A stretch of 64,000 nt of DNA from Seminavis robusta (lineage: Eukaryota; Bacillariophyta; Bacillariophyceae; Naviculales; Naviculaceae), in NCBI GenBank assembly GCA_903772945.1, contig CAICTM010000369.1:1-64000 (forward strand), given 5' to 3'. Each line of letters starts with the position of its first letter. The first letter of the stretch is position 1. The notes beneath the pieces are model-generated. The model did no database searches. It saw only the letters and a program-made list of their open reading frames with translations, and was not told the origin of the DNA. Positions 10,864 to 20,755 of this stretch are shown here, piece by piece. The position numbers were made by a program, and so were the translations under genes.

Positions 10864-12142
10864 AATCGAATCTATCAACGGGCTCCGACAGATTCAATTC
10901 AGCACCCTGAAGATTGTATAGTTAGTTGAACATGGTAGTTCCAAACACAAAAGACAGCAGAAGACAGTATAAAGTAGCTCATTCATTCAAACAAACTTTC
11001 ATATCTTCCCCGGCAGCTAACTGGACGGGAGGGACGGTGTCCCTCATGATAAGCACTACTAGCTAGAGCGTTACTGCGTTGGTAAGGACAGGCTAGCTAG
11101 CTAATAGGATCAACCAGGAGACCAGTGTGGTTCCGAGCGCGACGAAAGTTTTGATTCTTGGGTGGGTTCGGTTGGAAAGGAAAGGAAAGGATTGGAAGAG
11201 TCGAGTCCGGGCCCAAACTTTACTATTGAGTTTGCATTCCGACGAGTGGTGATGTGCTATCTGTCGATTGGTCTGGTCGCACAACGAGTTCTCGAGGAGC
11301 AATCGGCGCAGCCCTGGGCCAGCCAATGAGGTCAACCCAGCTATCTACCGGCCGGTCCACCGTAGTACAATCGTGCATGGCATTGCATTGGTGTGTATAC
11401 AGCCTGGCACTGGGATGCAGTTTCTGAGGTTAAGTTCAGGGTTCGTTTTGTTTCAATAGATGATTCATTGATACACCCAGTTGCCCACCTTCCAGAACCT
11501 TCAATCAATCAATCGGCCAAGAAACTAACCGGCATGGCGGCATTGTGGTGGAGGTGCGTCGCTCCACAGCGCTGGCTGCATTTTGCCACTGATAAGAAGA
11601 TACCGTACAGTCGTACTGTACCGATAGATCTTTTGATATCATCGGCAAGTCAACGAACGATTGCATTGTCGCTGGCTCCAGCTCTTTCATCGAGCAATTG
11701 CAGAGAACGAAAACACAACGGTCCTTCAGGGCAAGTCGCGAGCCGGCAATAGCCAATCCATAATTCTGACCCTTAGAAGCTTGTTAGCGTTACGGGTCAT
11801 TTTTTGCTTCATTTTTGCTTCCGGTACTTCTGTCATTGGGGCCATTCGTCAGCGCCATTGAGCTTCAGCCTTGTTGCTGACAGTTGCATCAACCTCGCTG
11901 CGCTCCCCGTTGCGGCAGTAGGTCCCAAACGTCGCCACGTTTTATGGGACGATGTTGATGTGTTTGATTGGTTTGAGGTGGCTGGGTCGCACTATGACGA
12001 TGGACGAAGAGGAAGGAAGGGTTCAACTTCAGCGATGAAGGAGCTTTCGAAAGCCATCACACAAGACATATTTTCCTTTCTTCAGTTCATCCAAATTTGT
12101 TTAAAGATAGAGCGTAGCTAGCTAGCTTGATCATCCAGAACC
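10864..12142. other. Gene-free interval
   Basis: No convincing gene despite several short open frames. Contains CTAGCTAG runs near 11090 and 12115, and may hold the promoter of the gene at 12143. Confidence 0.45.
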
Positions 12143-13099
12143 ATGCCTCCTCAAGAATACAAATCAGGAACCGTCGTGGCGTCTCCTTCGACTGGATCGT
12201 ACTGGGATGAACCACCGGAACAAAAGCTGCAAGGCAAGACGTTGTCGACGTTGAGTCTGTCGGGTTTGGAACGTGTGGACCATGACAACGAGCCAGACGT
12301 GGTCAAAGAGCCAGAAGTGGTCAAGCCACAACAAGAGAAAAGCGTCAGCGGTGGCTACTGGGATTGGCAAGAGACCATGAAGAAGAGTCTCTCCAAACTC
12401 AGCATGTCAGATCTCGTGGGACAAGGCTCTCTCCGAGATTCAGCGGCGACATCTGCTACAGAAGCTTCCACTGTAGTTTCAGACGACAATGCCGAAGCAA
12501 CCAAAGATGAAAAGAAGGACGGCGAGGACAGCAGCAGCATCAAACGAAGACCCAGCTCTGGCAGTTTTTGGTTCTGGCCCAATGGCTCCATGGCCAACCT
12601 AGCACAACAGCAGGACGAGCAAGCGCAAGAGCAAAAGAAGGAGGAAGCACCATCACAAGAAGGAGAAGAACAACAACCCATCACTGTCACGGCACGACGC
12701 CCCAGTGGCGCCGGTGGCTACTGGTTCTGGAAGAATCCTTCCACCAACAATCTCACCGAGGGTCAAAAAACCGATTCCTCCGCAGATTTGGAAACCATGC
12801 AGAAGAATGCCCGCGAGTCGGATCGAGCAGAAGGACTCAAGGGTCCCATTTCTAACTTGCAGCATCGAATGCGATCCAGTTGGAGGGCATCCTTTCACAA
12901 ACTCAGCAGCAACTCGCTGTCGGCATTGACGGAAGCAGTGCCTCGCAATAGTAGTGACGACACGACTACTGCTGTGGAAAACAATATCATCAACAAGGTG
13001 GCAGAAGGTTGGAAAGAAGACTTTTCCGAGAATAACGCCATGAAGAAACACGACAGCTTTGTGGTCCAGGAAGAAGGAGAAGAGGGCATGACTTTTTAG
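12143..13099 (+). CDS. Hydrophilic protein with four GYWxW-type repeats
   Basis: 318 residues, rich in Ser, Glu, Gln and Asp. Four short aromatic modules recur: GSYWDE (about 18), GGYWDW (about 71), GSFWFW (about 138) and GGYWFW (about 192). The first two are each followed about ten residues later by an LSxLSxSxL segment, and a related Ser/Leu segment lies near 250-260. RRPSS and RRPSG directly precede the third and fourth modules and match basophilic kinase sites (R-R-x-S). No known domain was recognised and most of the protein is probably disordered. Start: first ATG, in context AACCATGCC. Function unknown; the periodic aromatic motifs may be docking sites under phosphorylation control (inference). 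Confidence 0.7.
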   Translation: MPPQEYKSGTVVASPSTGSYWDEPPEQKLQGKTLSTLSLSGLERVDHDNEPDVVKEPEVVKPQQEKSVSGGYWDWQETMKKSLSKLSMSDLVGQGSLRDSAATSATEASTVVSDDNAEATKDEKKDGEDSSSIKRRPSSGSFWFWPNGSMANLAQQQDEQAQEQKKEEAPSQEGEEQQPITVTARRPSGAGGYWFWKNPSTNNLTEGQKTDSSADLETMQKNARESDRAEGLKGPISNLQHRMRSSWRASFHKLSSNSLSALTEAVPRNSSDDTTTAVENNIINKVAEGWKEDFSENNAMKKHDSFVVQEEGEEGMTF

Positions 13100-13455
13100 A
13101 ACAATAGCAAGAGCAAGCCTCTCAGAAATAGCGAAACGGGAACGAGCTGCCCTAGGAACGAGGTGCAGGATTGAATTGAATGATTCCGCTACACCTTCAA
13201 TGTTGATGCGTTCATCCATGACTGTTCAGTATTGTCATCTTTCGTGCTATGCTCATGTAACAAAGAAGCTTCATTCAGCTCCAACGACAAATAATGGTAG
13301 ATTGTACATGTTACTACCAATACATCTAGCTATTGCGTGTTCCTTCTCTTTTCCAGTGTTTCTTCGGGCAACCTGCACAGCCAGAAACCCAAGGTTCCTG
13401 TACCTGCATTCGTTACCTCCGCTCCTTGGCCCGAGGAGATGATTGCCGACCACAC

Positions 13456-14950
13456 TCATGCTGCACCCACTTGTATGAGCAGACTAAAGAATGTAACACC
13501 CAGCCAGGAAAGCTTTCTTGGCGCTGAAACCGAGGCTGTGTCACCGCCAGTGCTGTCTTGGCCGTTGTTGCCTCCATCGCTCGAAGAGCCAGATCCATCT
13601 CCATCTTGGCCGGGAGGTGGGCAATCGGAATCAAGGATCTCGCAAAGATCTGCAGTTGGTAGAGAGGTGCAATTGCAATCCAAGCCACCGACGGTGAAAC
13701 AAGAAAACTCGGTCAACGTTTCGGGATCAGCCGAACTCAAATCCCAACAGAGCAATCTGTCCAACCAGGACGCATTGTAGAAGGCCCTCGAAAAGTTTTG
13801 GACATTGGATGTGTCCCAGGCAGACACAGCACTGTAGGCGAAATTGGTGGAGCTAGCGAAAATCTCCCCCATATCTGTGACAGCGGAAACCTTCCAGTTT
13901 GACACATCAGACTGGAAGTTTTCAGCATTCTTGAATGTCTTTGTCATGACATCTACCTGGGAAGTGTCCCAGGAGGACACATCGGCTCCAAAGTTCTTGG
14001 AAGCTTCAAAAGTACCAATCATGTTTTGGAGAGAGGGCATATTCCAGCTGGAAACATCAGAGGTGAAGTTTTCAGTTTTGGCAAAGGCTTCACCAATATC
14101 CGAAACTCGGGAGATATCCCAGCCAGACACATCTGCCTGGAAGTTCTTGGACCCTCTAAAGATGCCACCGCCAACAATACCCATTTCCGTGACAGAGGAA
14201 ACGTCCCAGTTGGAAAGATCGGCAGCGAAGTCTACCGTGTACTGGAATGTGCCAGCCATGTCTTTCACTCGGGAAGTATTCCAGGCCGACAGGTCCGAGC
14301 GGAAGTTTGTAGTGTACACAGTCCCATCTTCAGGGTACCATGTTCCGGCAAAAAGTTCTAAAAAAGGAATCCACACGCGAAACATCCCATTTGGATACAT
14401 CAGCAGTAAAATTCTGAGTGTCCTCAAAGGCAAAAACTAGTTGCTTATTCTCGAGGTGTTCCAAGTGGACACGTCTGCTGCAAAGTTGACAGACTGGGAG
14501 CAAATGCTGTTCATATCAGATACTCGCGAGGTATCCCAAGTGGACAGATCTGACGCATAGTTTTCTGTCTCTGCAAAGGCACGTTTCAGTGTTGTCACTT
14601 GGGAGGTGTTCCAGTTGGATACATCCGCCCCAAATTCCTTTGACCTAGAGAAGATGTCAATCATTTTTGTGACTGATGATACATCCCATTGCGCTAGATC
14701 CGCCGTGAAGCCCTCTGCGGCTAGGAAGGCAAGACTCATGTCGGTCACTCCAGAGGTATTCCATAGTTCGATGGGACCTCCGTACATTTCTTCGGCTTCC
14801 GTTTGGTCGCTCTGCCAGAGTGCAATGGCAGCTGGGATGTTGTCATTAGTGAGGGCTTCGGAAGCAGCCCAATCCAACGTCAAGAGAGCCAGTAGAAGAC
14901 CAAGAAGCAAGCCGCGTCATACGCATTTTGTTGGGTCCCTTGGTATCCAT
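13456..14950 (-). pseudogene. BspA-type (DUF285) leucine-rich surface protein gene with apparent frameshifts
   Basis: Two long frames (14910-14437 and 14433-13456) carry about ten DUF285 repeats of the form ADxSxWDTSxVxDMxxxF, followed by a Cys-rich segment, a Gly/Ser/Asp linker and a hydrophobic C-terminal tail suggesting membrane or GPI attachment. The repeat pattern changes frame near 14433 and again near 14365, each explained by a one-base indel near a T-run. The likely signal peptide also changes frame between the ATG cluster (14920-14950) and 14910. Three small indels mean either a recent pseudogene or homopolymer errors in the assembly; conserved repeats throughout favour a recent break or error. 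The family is expanded in diatoms and thought to act at the cell surface. Confidence 0.65.
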
Positions 14951-15714
14951 CCTTAGTACCATGTTAAGAATTTGTCCTTTGTCGATGTTGGCCGATTGAA
15001 AGACGAAGTGAATGACTAGCTAGCTATCCTTTCGAAAACGAAACAAGCATTGGTGTTTTTCAAAGTTTGGAGACGCAGACAGCAGCAATCCCTTCTTGGT
15101 GGTACCGGTACATGTGCGTCAGGCCGCAGAAGATCCCATGCATCAACAAGGAGACTTTGGAAAGTCGAAACATCGCGAGTGGGAGCGATATTGGAGGTGT
15201 AAAACTGTAAAAGCCAGCAGAGCCATCAATCGCGCTTTGAAAAATTAAGCCAGTAGAGCAATCATTCGATCGCTCAAAGTCCTCCAAAATTAGAAGATCG
15301 TCAGATAAGCCATCGCTTGGTACTAGCTAGCTCTAATACTGTATCGGAGTTTTTGGAGTCCCTGCCCCGTTTTTGGAGTCCATTTGGAGTCCCTCCGCCA
15401 GCCTGGCCGTAACTGGCCGTTAACGGCCAACTCCAAGAAGAACCAATCGGTACGAGAATAACCTGTATTTTCGCAAAAAGGTGTCATTCTACTATTTTAG
15501 TGTAAAACGTTTCCTCTATGTCCGTTGAGTACCGTTAATACTACCGATTTAATAAATTTAGTAACGCTATAACATTTGCTTAAATCTATCCTATTCACGA
15601 GTATACGTGAGTGAATGGGTGCAGCAACACCAAGTGCATGTAAGTGCAACCAACACAAAAATAAATTAACTCGACAATGGCGTCCACGGCGGTGCTGTTG
15701 CCGCTCCTGTGAGC
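14951..15714. other. Gene-free interval
   Basis: No gene recognised. Holds a small cluster of GGAGTCC motifs (15345-15400) followed by an inverted pair TGGCCGT/ACGGCCA (about 15405-15430). Confidence 0.45.
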
Positions 15715-16251
15715 TCACTTGGTGAGTCCACGCTTCTTGCTGGCCTTCTTTTGGGGGGTCATCTTCACAGCAGACAAGACCTCTTGAGTGAGCCCTTCTT
15801 CCTCCACAAAAGAATCGAAAGACTCATCCTGGTCTTCTTTGGTCGCAGTCATTGCCTTGTCATTGCCGAAGATACGAATGGTAACAACAGTGCCCGTCGT
15901 GGTGAAGAGAACGATGCAATCAGAGGTAGCAGTGCAAAGGCGCTCCACATCTCCAAGGAATTGACAATAACCAATGAAGTCGACAAACATTTCCTTTGGC
16001 CAATAGACAAAGCCCGGAAGAGTGACGAAGATAGTGACGTCTCGGTTGTTTCCAAGATCCTCAACAGCTCGCTCCACTCCGTCCTGAAGCCTCTTCTGTG
16101 AAGCTGGTTTGAGGGGCTTGAGCCTCCAAGCAAAGCAAGAAAGAACTGGAGTTGTCTTGGGAGTATCCATCATTGTGACATGACAATCAGAGCTGGACCA
16201 ATTGATGGTGTTGCCGAAGGCAGGGCGCTTGGTTGGCATTGCAATTTTCAT
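15715..16251 (-). CDS. Hypothetical protein with basic C-terminal tail
   Basis: 178 residues from the ATG at 16251. The middle part has alternating hydrophobic beta-like segments (VTIFVTLPGFVYW; CIVLFTTTGTVVTIRIF). The C-terminus is acidic, then Lys-rich (TPQKKASKKRG). No family recognised. The gene is divergent from the frame starting at 16444. A longer start (16359) exists but lacks an obvious advantage. Confidence 0.45.
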   Translation of the reverse strand: MKIAMPTKRPAFGNTINWSSSDCHVTMMDTPKTTPVLSCFAWRLKPLKPASQKRLQDGVERAVEDLGNNRDVTIFVTLPGFVYWPKEMFVDFIGYCQFLGDVERLCTATSDCIVLFTTTGTVVTIRIFGNDKAMTATKEDQDESFDSFVEEEGLTQEVLSAVKMTPQKKASKKRGLTK

Positions 16252-16443
16252 GTTGGCTGTTGGTGGAAGACCACAATGGATTTTCAAGATTGCAGATTGT
16301 GGGGAAGAGCTGTCGTCGCATTTGGTTTGAACCAAGTTGGTGGACAGAATTATCATCAAAACCTTGGTTTGAATTTAAATTCGGCGCCAACAACTGCGGT
16401 CAACTCGTCAGAAGACACTTCTCTGCCTCACAAATTTGACATC

Positions 16444-16875
16444 ATGATCTTTCGTTGGAATCGTCTTGCTGCTACCTCAGGCAACCTCACTGGTGAGGTG
16501 GCAACTCTGGGCAGCGTCTCTCTTGAATTGAAAGGACACAGCGTCTGCAATCCAACCATTGGCCCTGTTGTCCTTGAGCGATTTGCCAACACTCCTCTTT
16601 TTCGCATTGCAGTCCTCGATCCCACCTCTACCCACATTGTTGGCACTGTCACCCTTCCTGCGGATAGCCTATGGACGCTCTACAAGCCCATGAAGGTCAA
16701 GTCTACAAATGCCGGTCTGAAAGCAATCAAGATTATCATCACCGTTGATTCGATCAAGGAAGGATATGATATGGTCAAAGTGACGTTGCCGTACGATGGA
16801 GAACAAGGCAGTGCAGTCCTCTTTGGACAAGCCTTGATTTTCGCTAGCTCTACGGTGACAGAGGCAAATATGTAG
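16444..16875 (+). CDS. Hypothetical protein, possible beta-sandwich fold
   Basis: 143 residues from the ATG at 16444; the frame is open back to 16180, so a longer product or a 5' exon is possible. The sequence has alternating short strands (GEVATLGSVSLELKGHSVC; FRIAVLDPTSTHIVGTVTL; KAIKIIITVD), reminiscent of a C2- or Ig-like fold, but no signature motif. Function unknown. Confidence 0.4.
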   Translation: MIFRWNRLAATSGNLTGEVATLGSVSLELKGHSVCNPTIGPVVLERFANTPLFRIAVLDPTSTHIVGTVTLPADSLWTLYKPMKVKSTNAGLKAIKIIITVDSIKEGYDMVKVTLPYDGEQGSAVLFGQALIFASSTVTEANM

Positions 16876-17412
16876 CTCTCGCCATGCCGTCTAGATCCAA
16901 GATGACAATTGGCTCCTCTGCGCTTCCGGAGTGCCTGACGGAATCGAAATAGGACGTAGAAATTAAGAAACTATATAGCCATTACTATTTTAAGCAGCAT
17001 TGCAACATGTACTCACTGTAGCATTCGACTCTGACAACAGCAAACGCTTCTTGGAGAAGGAGTGGAGACGACTGTTGCTCTTCAACAGTGTGTTGCCTCC
17101 GATGGACGACTGTCGCCCTCGATTTTGCCACCAACTAAAGCTGGCTTATGTTGCCACATCAGCAATGCGTCTTGTAAGACAAACATTATTTATAGCAAAA
17201 ACGCTGTAGATTTAACATCAAGTTTTGTACTTAAAGCGCGCCTGACGACTTCCTCTTGGAAACCCCAATTCGACAAATTGGTCGATCGCGATTTCAGCTT
17301 TCTTTGCCACAAACCTCGTCCACGCTTGTGCAGTCATCAACAAGCCACAATGGCATTGGAGAGAAGAAACGAGTACTGTATGTTATCGTCGTAGGTTTGC
17401 ATCTGAATCATC
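16876..17412. other. Gene-free interval upstream of the transposase-like gene
   Basis: Short open frames only. I searched by eye for a terminal inverted repeat matching the downstream flank (20044-20200) and found none. Confidence 0.4.
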
Positions 17413-20043
17413 ATGCCAAAACGGAGGAAGAACGATGATAAGGTGGAGCGGGCTGCGATGCTCCTCAAACTATCAAAGAAAGGGAATCAAATGAATGTCA
17501 ATGAAGCAATGCGATTTGCTGGCTATCGTGATGATGACATGGGCGACCAGGCTCTCAAGAGGGCAATCTACAGAGCAAGAGATGACATTAACACTCCCAA
17601 GAAGCAGTCTGCTGAGCCAGAGGCCGCAGCTGTGACAGTGGCAGTTGCTACAGCTCCTCTTGCCTTGACCGACAGAAGCGCAGTTGCGGTCCCACCAACG
17701 TTCCACGCTGCTCCAAATCCCCCAACCAAAATGAGGCTCACTTCGTATCAAGCTCATGGAAAGCGAAAGCAAGAAGCAGGACAGAAGAATCTTCGCAAAG
17801 AGCTCTTCGCGAAGGCTTGCAATCTCTGGAAGGAAGAATGTGAGAAGAAGGCAGCTGCCAAAGCTGAGGGCAAAAAGTATCGAGGCAAGTCGGCCGAAGA
17901 TATCTGCAGTGAAATCAACGCTGAATACGACTTGGATACTCGCATTGCAGCAAGAACGGTTCGAGAGCATGTCAAAGATGGCAGGGCTGGTGGCTTGCAA
18001 AGACCAGGACCGAAAGGCAGAATCCAAGAAGCAGATTATCTGGCCCTCTGCAACGCGGTCAAGTCTTTCGCAATACTTTCACAACAAGAGGCAACGAAGG
18101 TAACCAACCTCAAGCCTGGACTTGTTCGGAAGGTTAATGCAGTTGTCAATAGCAAAGAAGGGCTCAATAAGAGGTCTGGGAGAACGCTGTATGAGAGGAT
18201 TGAAAAAGATGTTGCCCATGAGTTAGATCTCGGCAAACCAAATCGCATTGAGCAGCGACGGGCAAAGTGGACTACGTACAGCAACATCAACCAATGGTTC
18301 TCTTCGCTGAAGGCTTTCTTGGTCGATTATGGATTCGCGGAGCATGTTCCAGAAGATGAGTGGGGTGAGCGGGGGGAAATCCAATTCTTCGATGGACAAG
18401 AGAAAAGAATTGCCAATATGGATGAGTCGCCTTTGACTCTCGACGACACAAACAATGGCAAAGGTGGACGTCCGGCCTTTGGCTTCTATTCAAAACGGCT
18501 CTCTGCTGGAGCGACTCGTTCAGCCCACAAAAGCAGCTACAGCGCTACACTTGTGGCAGGCTGCTTTGCAACTGGAGAGTGCTTTCCCTTCCATTTTCAA
18601 CTGCCAAGTGATGCCAAGGAAGAGAACCAAGGGATTCCTCTTGGATTCATCGAAGATATGTTGGTGACAGAGGCGTCGTATTTGTCTGATCAACCAAAGG
18701 AATACTCCTGCACGTATGGTGTCAACGAGAAAGGAGGAATGAATAAGGAACAGTTTGGAGAGTACATGCTGAAGAACTTCTATCCATTGGTTGCCGACGA
18801 CTGTGCCGACCGCCCACAAAAGAGAGTCTGCATGCTTGTGGATGGCGGTCCAGGCAGGACCAATGGAGATCTGTTGGCTCAGCTACGACAGTTGGGTATC
18901 TATCTCTTTCCATCCGGCCCACCAAGCACAACACACGTTCTACAGATAATGGATATGCTATTTGGTCTCTTCAAAACAAGATACTTTGGAAACCTCGAAA
19001 CCCTTTGGGAGTATCGATTGAATAACCATGAGCTGACAGCAACCATAACACGCATGGATATTGGGGTGCTTGTCTTCGGCAGTGGCCATAGCAAGAAGCA
19101 AGAGGAGGATCCAAACTTTCCACTGCTGGCCAATTCTGCTGCTGAAGCCTTTTCTGCTGAACGGATCAGACACTGTTGGGCCGACAAGCTTGGCATTTAT
19201 CCAAAATTCACAAGGGCTGCTCTCCAAAGCAAACACATTCGGCATGAACAGGTTGTCGATGGAGAGGGCAAGGCGGATGAAGAAGCAGATCCGGAAGCAG
19301 CCTATCTCAAGTCTCTCAATGAACTGAATTCGATGGCCTGCACTATCCTAGACGGCTCCGGATACAACTCTGAGCCTCTGCGGATTCAATTGACTTCATT
19401 CAGTAGCCAAAAGAGACAAGAAGCTATCCTCAAGCCGAGAACCAGAGAGAGGCAAGATGCAATTGCCAGAGTGAAGGTTGGTGGTGGTCGGTATTTTCAG
19501 CTCACAGGCGGAGCGGCTCTCAATGAAGATGACTATTTCATTTCGCTCACCAGGTCAGCACTCAAATCGGATCTAGACAGCATGGAAACCCAAAAGAAGA
19601 AGAGGACTGAAGCTGCCGAGAGGGAGGATGCGGCCATGGCTTTGCTGGAGGCAGGCCGCTCAGCTAGGAATAGTGGACAACTCAAGATCCTCATCTCATG
19701 GAAACTTGGTCGCCCATGCCCGTCGAAGATATCCACGGTCGCTCAAAGGCAAGCCAAATGGGATGAAGTGAAGGATATTGTCGTCGCTCCGGTGCAGAGG
19801 TGGTCCCCGGAGGAAGAAGCAGAGCTCCAGCGAGTCAAGCAGAAAATTGACAACATTACAGTTGATGACACTCTCCTTGGAAGACAGCGACAGAAGATGC
19901 AAACTGAAGCCTTGTCGACCGTCAAGGCAATGTCGGCAACTGAACGGGAGCAGTTCCTTCAAAGTCTGGACGAAGGAGACAATGAAGAAGCGGACAATGG
20001 CGACTCTGTGGAGGTTGTGGAGGGAGGTGGCAGCAGTCAGTGA
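17413..20043 (+). CDS. DDE-superfamily transposase-like protein (Tc1/mariner/pogo type)
   Basis: 876 residues, uninterrupted. The N-terminus has helix-turn-helix-like segments (about 12-58 and 158-185, the latter IAARTVREHVKDG). The catalytic triad is visible: Asp337 in NMDES, Asp477 in VDGGPGR and Asp514 in QIMDM, a DD36D spacing; HVLQIMD resembles the pogo/Tigger pattern in which the last Asp follows an H-x-L-Q motif. The C-terminal 250 residues are charged and coiled-coil-like. It could be an autonomous transposon gene or a domesticated copy. No terminal inverted repeats or target duplication were recognised, and the frame is open throughout, so recent activity or host selection is likely. 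Confidence 0.78.
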   Translation: MPKRRKNDDKVERAAMLLKLSKKGNQMNVNEAMRFAGYRDDDMGDQALKRAIYRARDDINTPKKQSAEPEAAAVTVAVATAPLALTDRSAVAVPPTFHAAPNPPTKMRLTSYQAHGKRKQEAGQKNLRKELFAKACNLWKEECEKKAAAKAEGKKYRGKSAEDICSEINAEYDLDTRIAARTVREHVKDGRAGGLQRPGPKGRIQEADYLALCNAVKSFAILSQQEATKVTNLKPGLVRKVNAVVNSKEGLNKRSGRTLYERIEKDVAHELDLGKPNRIEQRRAKWTTYSNINQWFSSLKAFLVDYGFAEHVPEDEWGERGEIQFFDGQEKRIANMDESPLTLDDTNNGKGGRPAFGFYSKRLSAGATRSAHKSSYSATLVAGCFATGECFPFHFQLPSDAKEENQGIPLGFIEDMLVTEASYLSDQPKEYSCTYGVNEKGGMNKEQFGEYMLKNFYPLVADDCADRPQKRVCMLVDGGPGRTNGDLLAQLRQLGIYLFPSGPPSTTHVLQIMDMLFGLFKTRYFGNLETLWEYRLNNHELTATITRMDIGVLVFGSGHSKKQEEDPNFPLLANSAAEAFSAERIRHCWADKLGIYPKFTRAALQSKHIRHEQVVDGEGKADEEADPEAAYLKSLNELNSMACTILDGSGYNSEPLRIQLTSFSSQKRQEAILKPRTRERQDAIARVKVGGGRYFQLTGGAALNEDDYFISLTRSALKSDLDSMETQKKKRTEAAEREDAAMALLEAGRSARNSGQLKILISWKLGRPCPSKISTVAQRQAKWDEVKDIVVAPVQRWSPEEEAELQRVKQKIDNITVDDTLLGRQRQKMQTEALSTVKAMSATEREQFLQSLDEGDNEEADNGDSVEVVEGGGSSQ

Positions 20044-20755
20044 CAAGAGTGACAGAAAAGAGGTTGCCTGGATGGTGCTCTATCCTCAACAAGAGCATCA
20101 CTTCAATAGTATGACAGAGTTTCTATTATCTTGGGAGAGAGTTGTCGGCCATGGCACAGCCAGAAGTGGTGTTCTAACACGTAATATTAGGTGAGTTGGT
20201 TTGGTGGGGCGGTGGTGCACTATTCTTGCCCCTATTTCTGCAATTTTGGGGTATCAACTTCTCACCTTTTCCCGCGCATTTTACCAGTAATCCAGAAATT
20301 GTCGCCAAAATATGGGTAATTCTCGTACTACCAATGCTGTATACACACACACCAAGAATCCAAAGCAACGTACAGCACTGGATGCAACGTCTCTGTATAC
20401 AGAATTCCGATGTCACCTGAACGATCGATGGCCACCAACAATCGATGCAGTACCGACGACAGCCAACTATCACAACAACAACAACAACAACAACGGTCGA
20501 TCCAAACTCCCTCTCTCTCTCTCTCTCCGACGCCAAATCCAACGGCGATCGTACTCCGTACTCCACTTTAGTTCCCCCCCCAAAAAGGGTCGATCTCCTC
20601 CAACCCTCTCCTCTGCCTCCACCGAGTGTCAACAACGAAGCGCCCCTTTTTCGATCGCTCAGGCATCACAACAACGAGTTAAACAACGGCTCATTTCCAA
20701 AGCCTACACTATCGATCCGGAGAGACTACTTCCAAGCGACCGCCGCCGCACCACC
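20044..20755. other. Left flank of element A
   Basis: No separate gene. Contains a TAATATTAC word on the minus strand (20181-20189) without a strong stem, an (AAC)n run (about 20472-20494) and a (CT)n run (about 20510-20528). The recombinase frame stays open back to 20312, but the translation there is low complexity, so I place the start at 20756. Confidence 0.4.

Noticed and set aside
20181-20189. TAATATTAC on the minus strand near the left flank of element A, considered as an origin.
   Set aside because: Only about 3 bp of stem can be drawn around it, whereas the hairpin at 24191-24236 has 11 perfect pairs and iterons.
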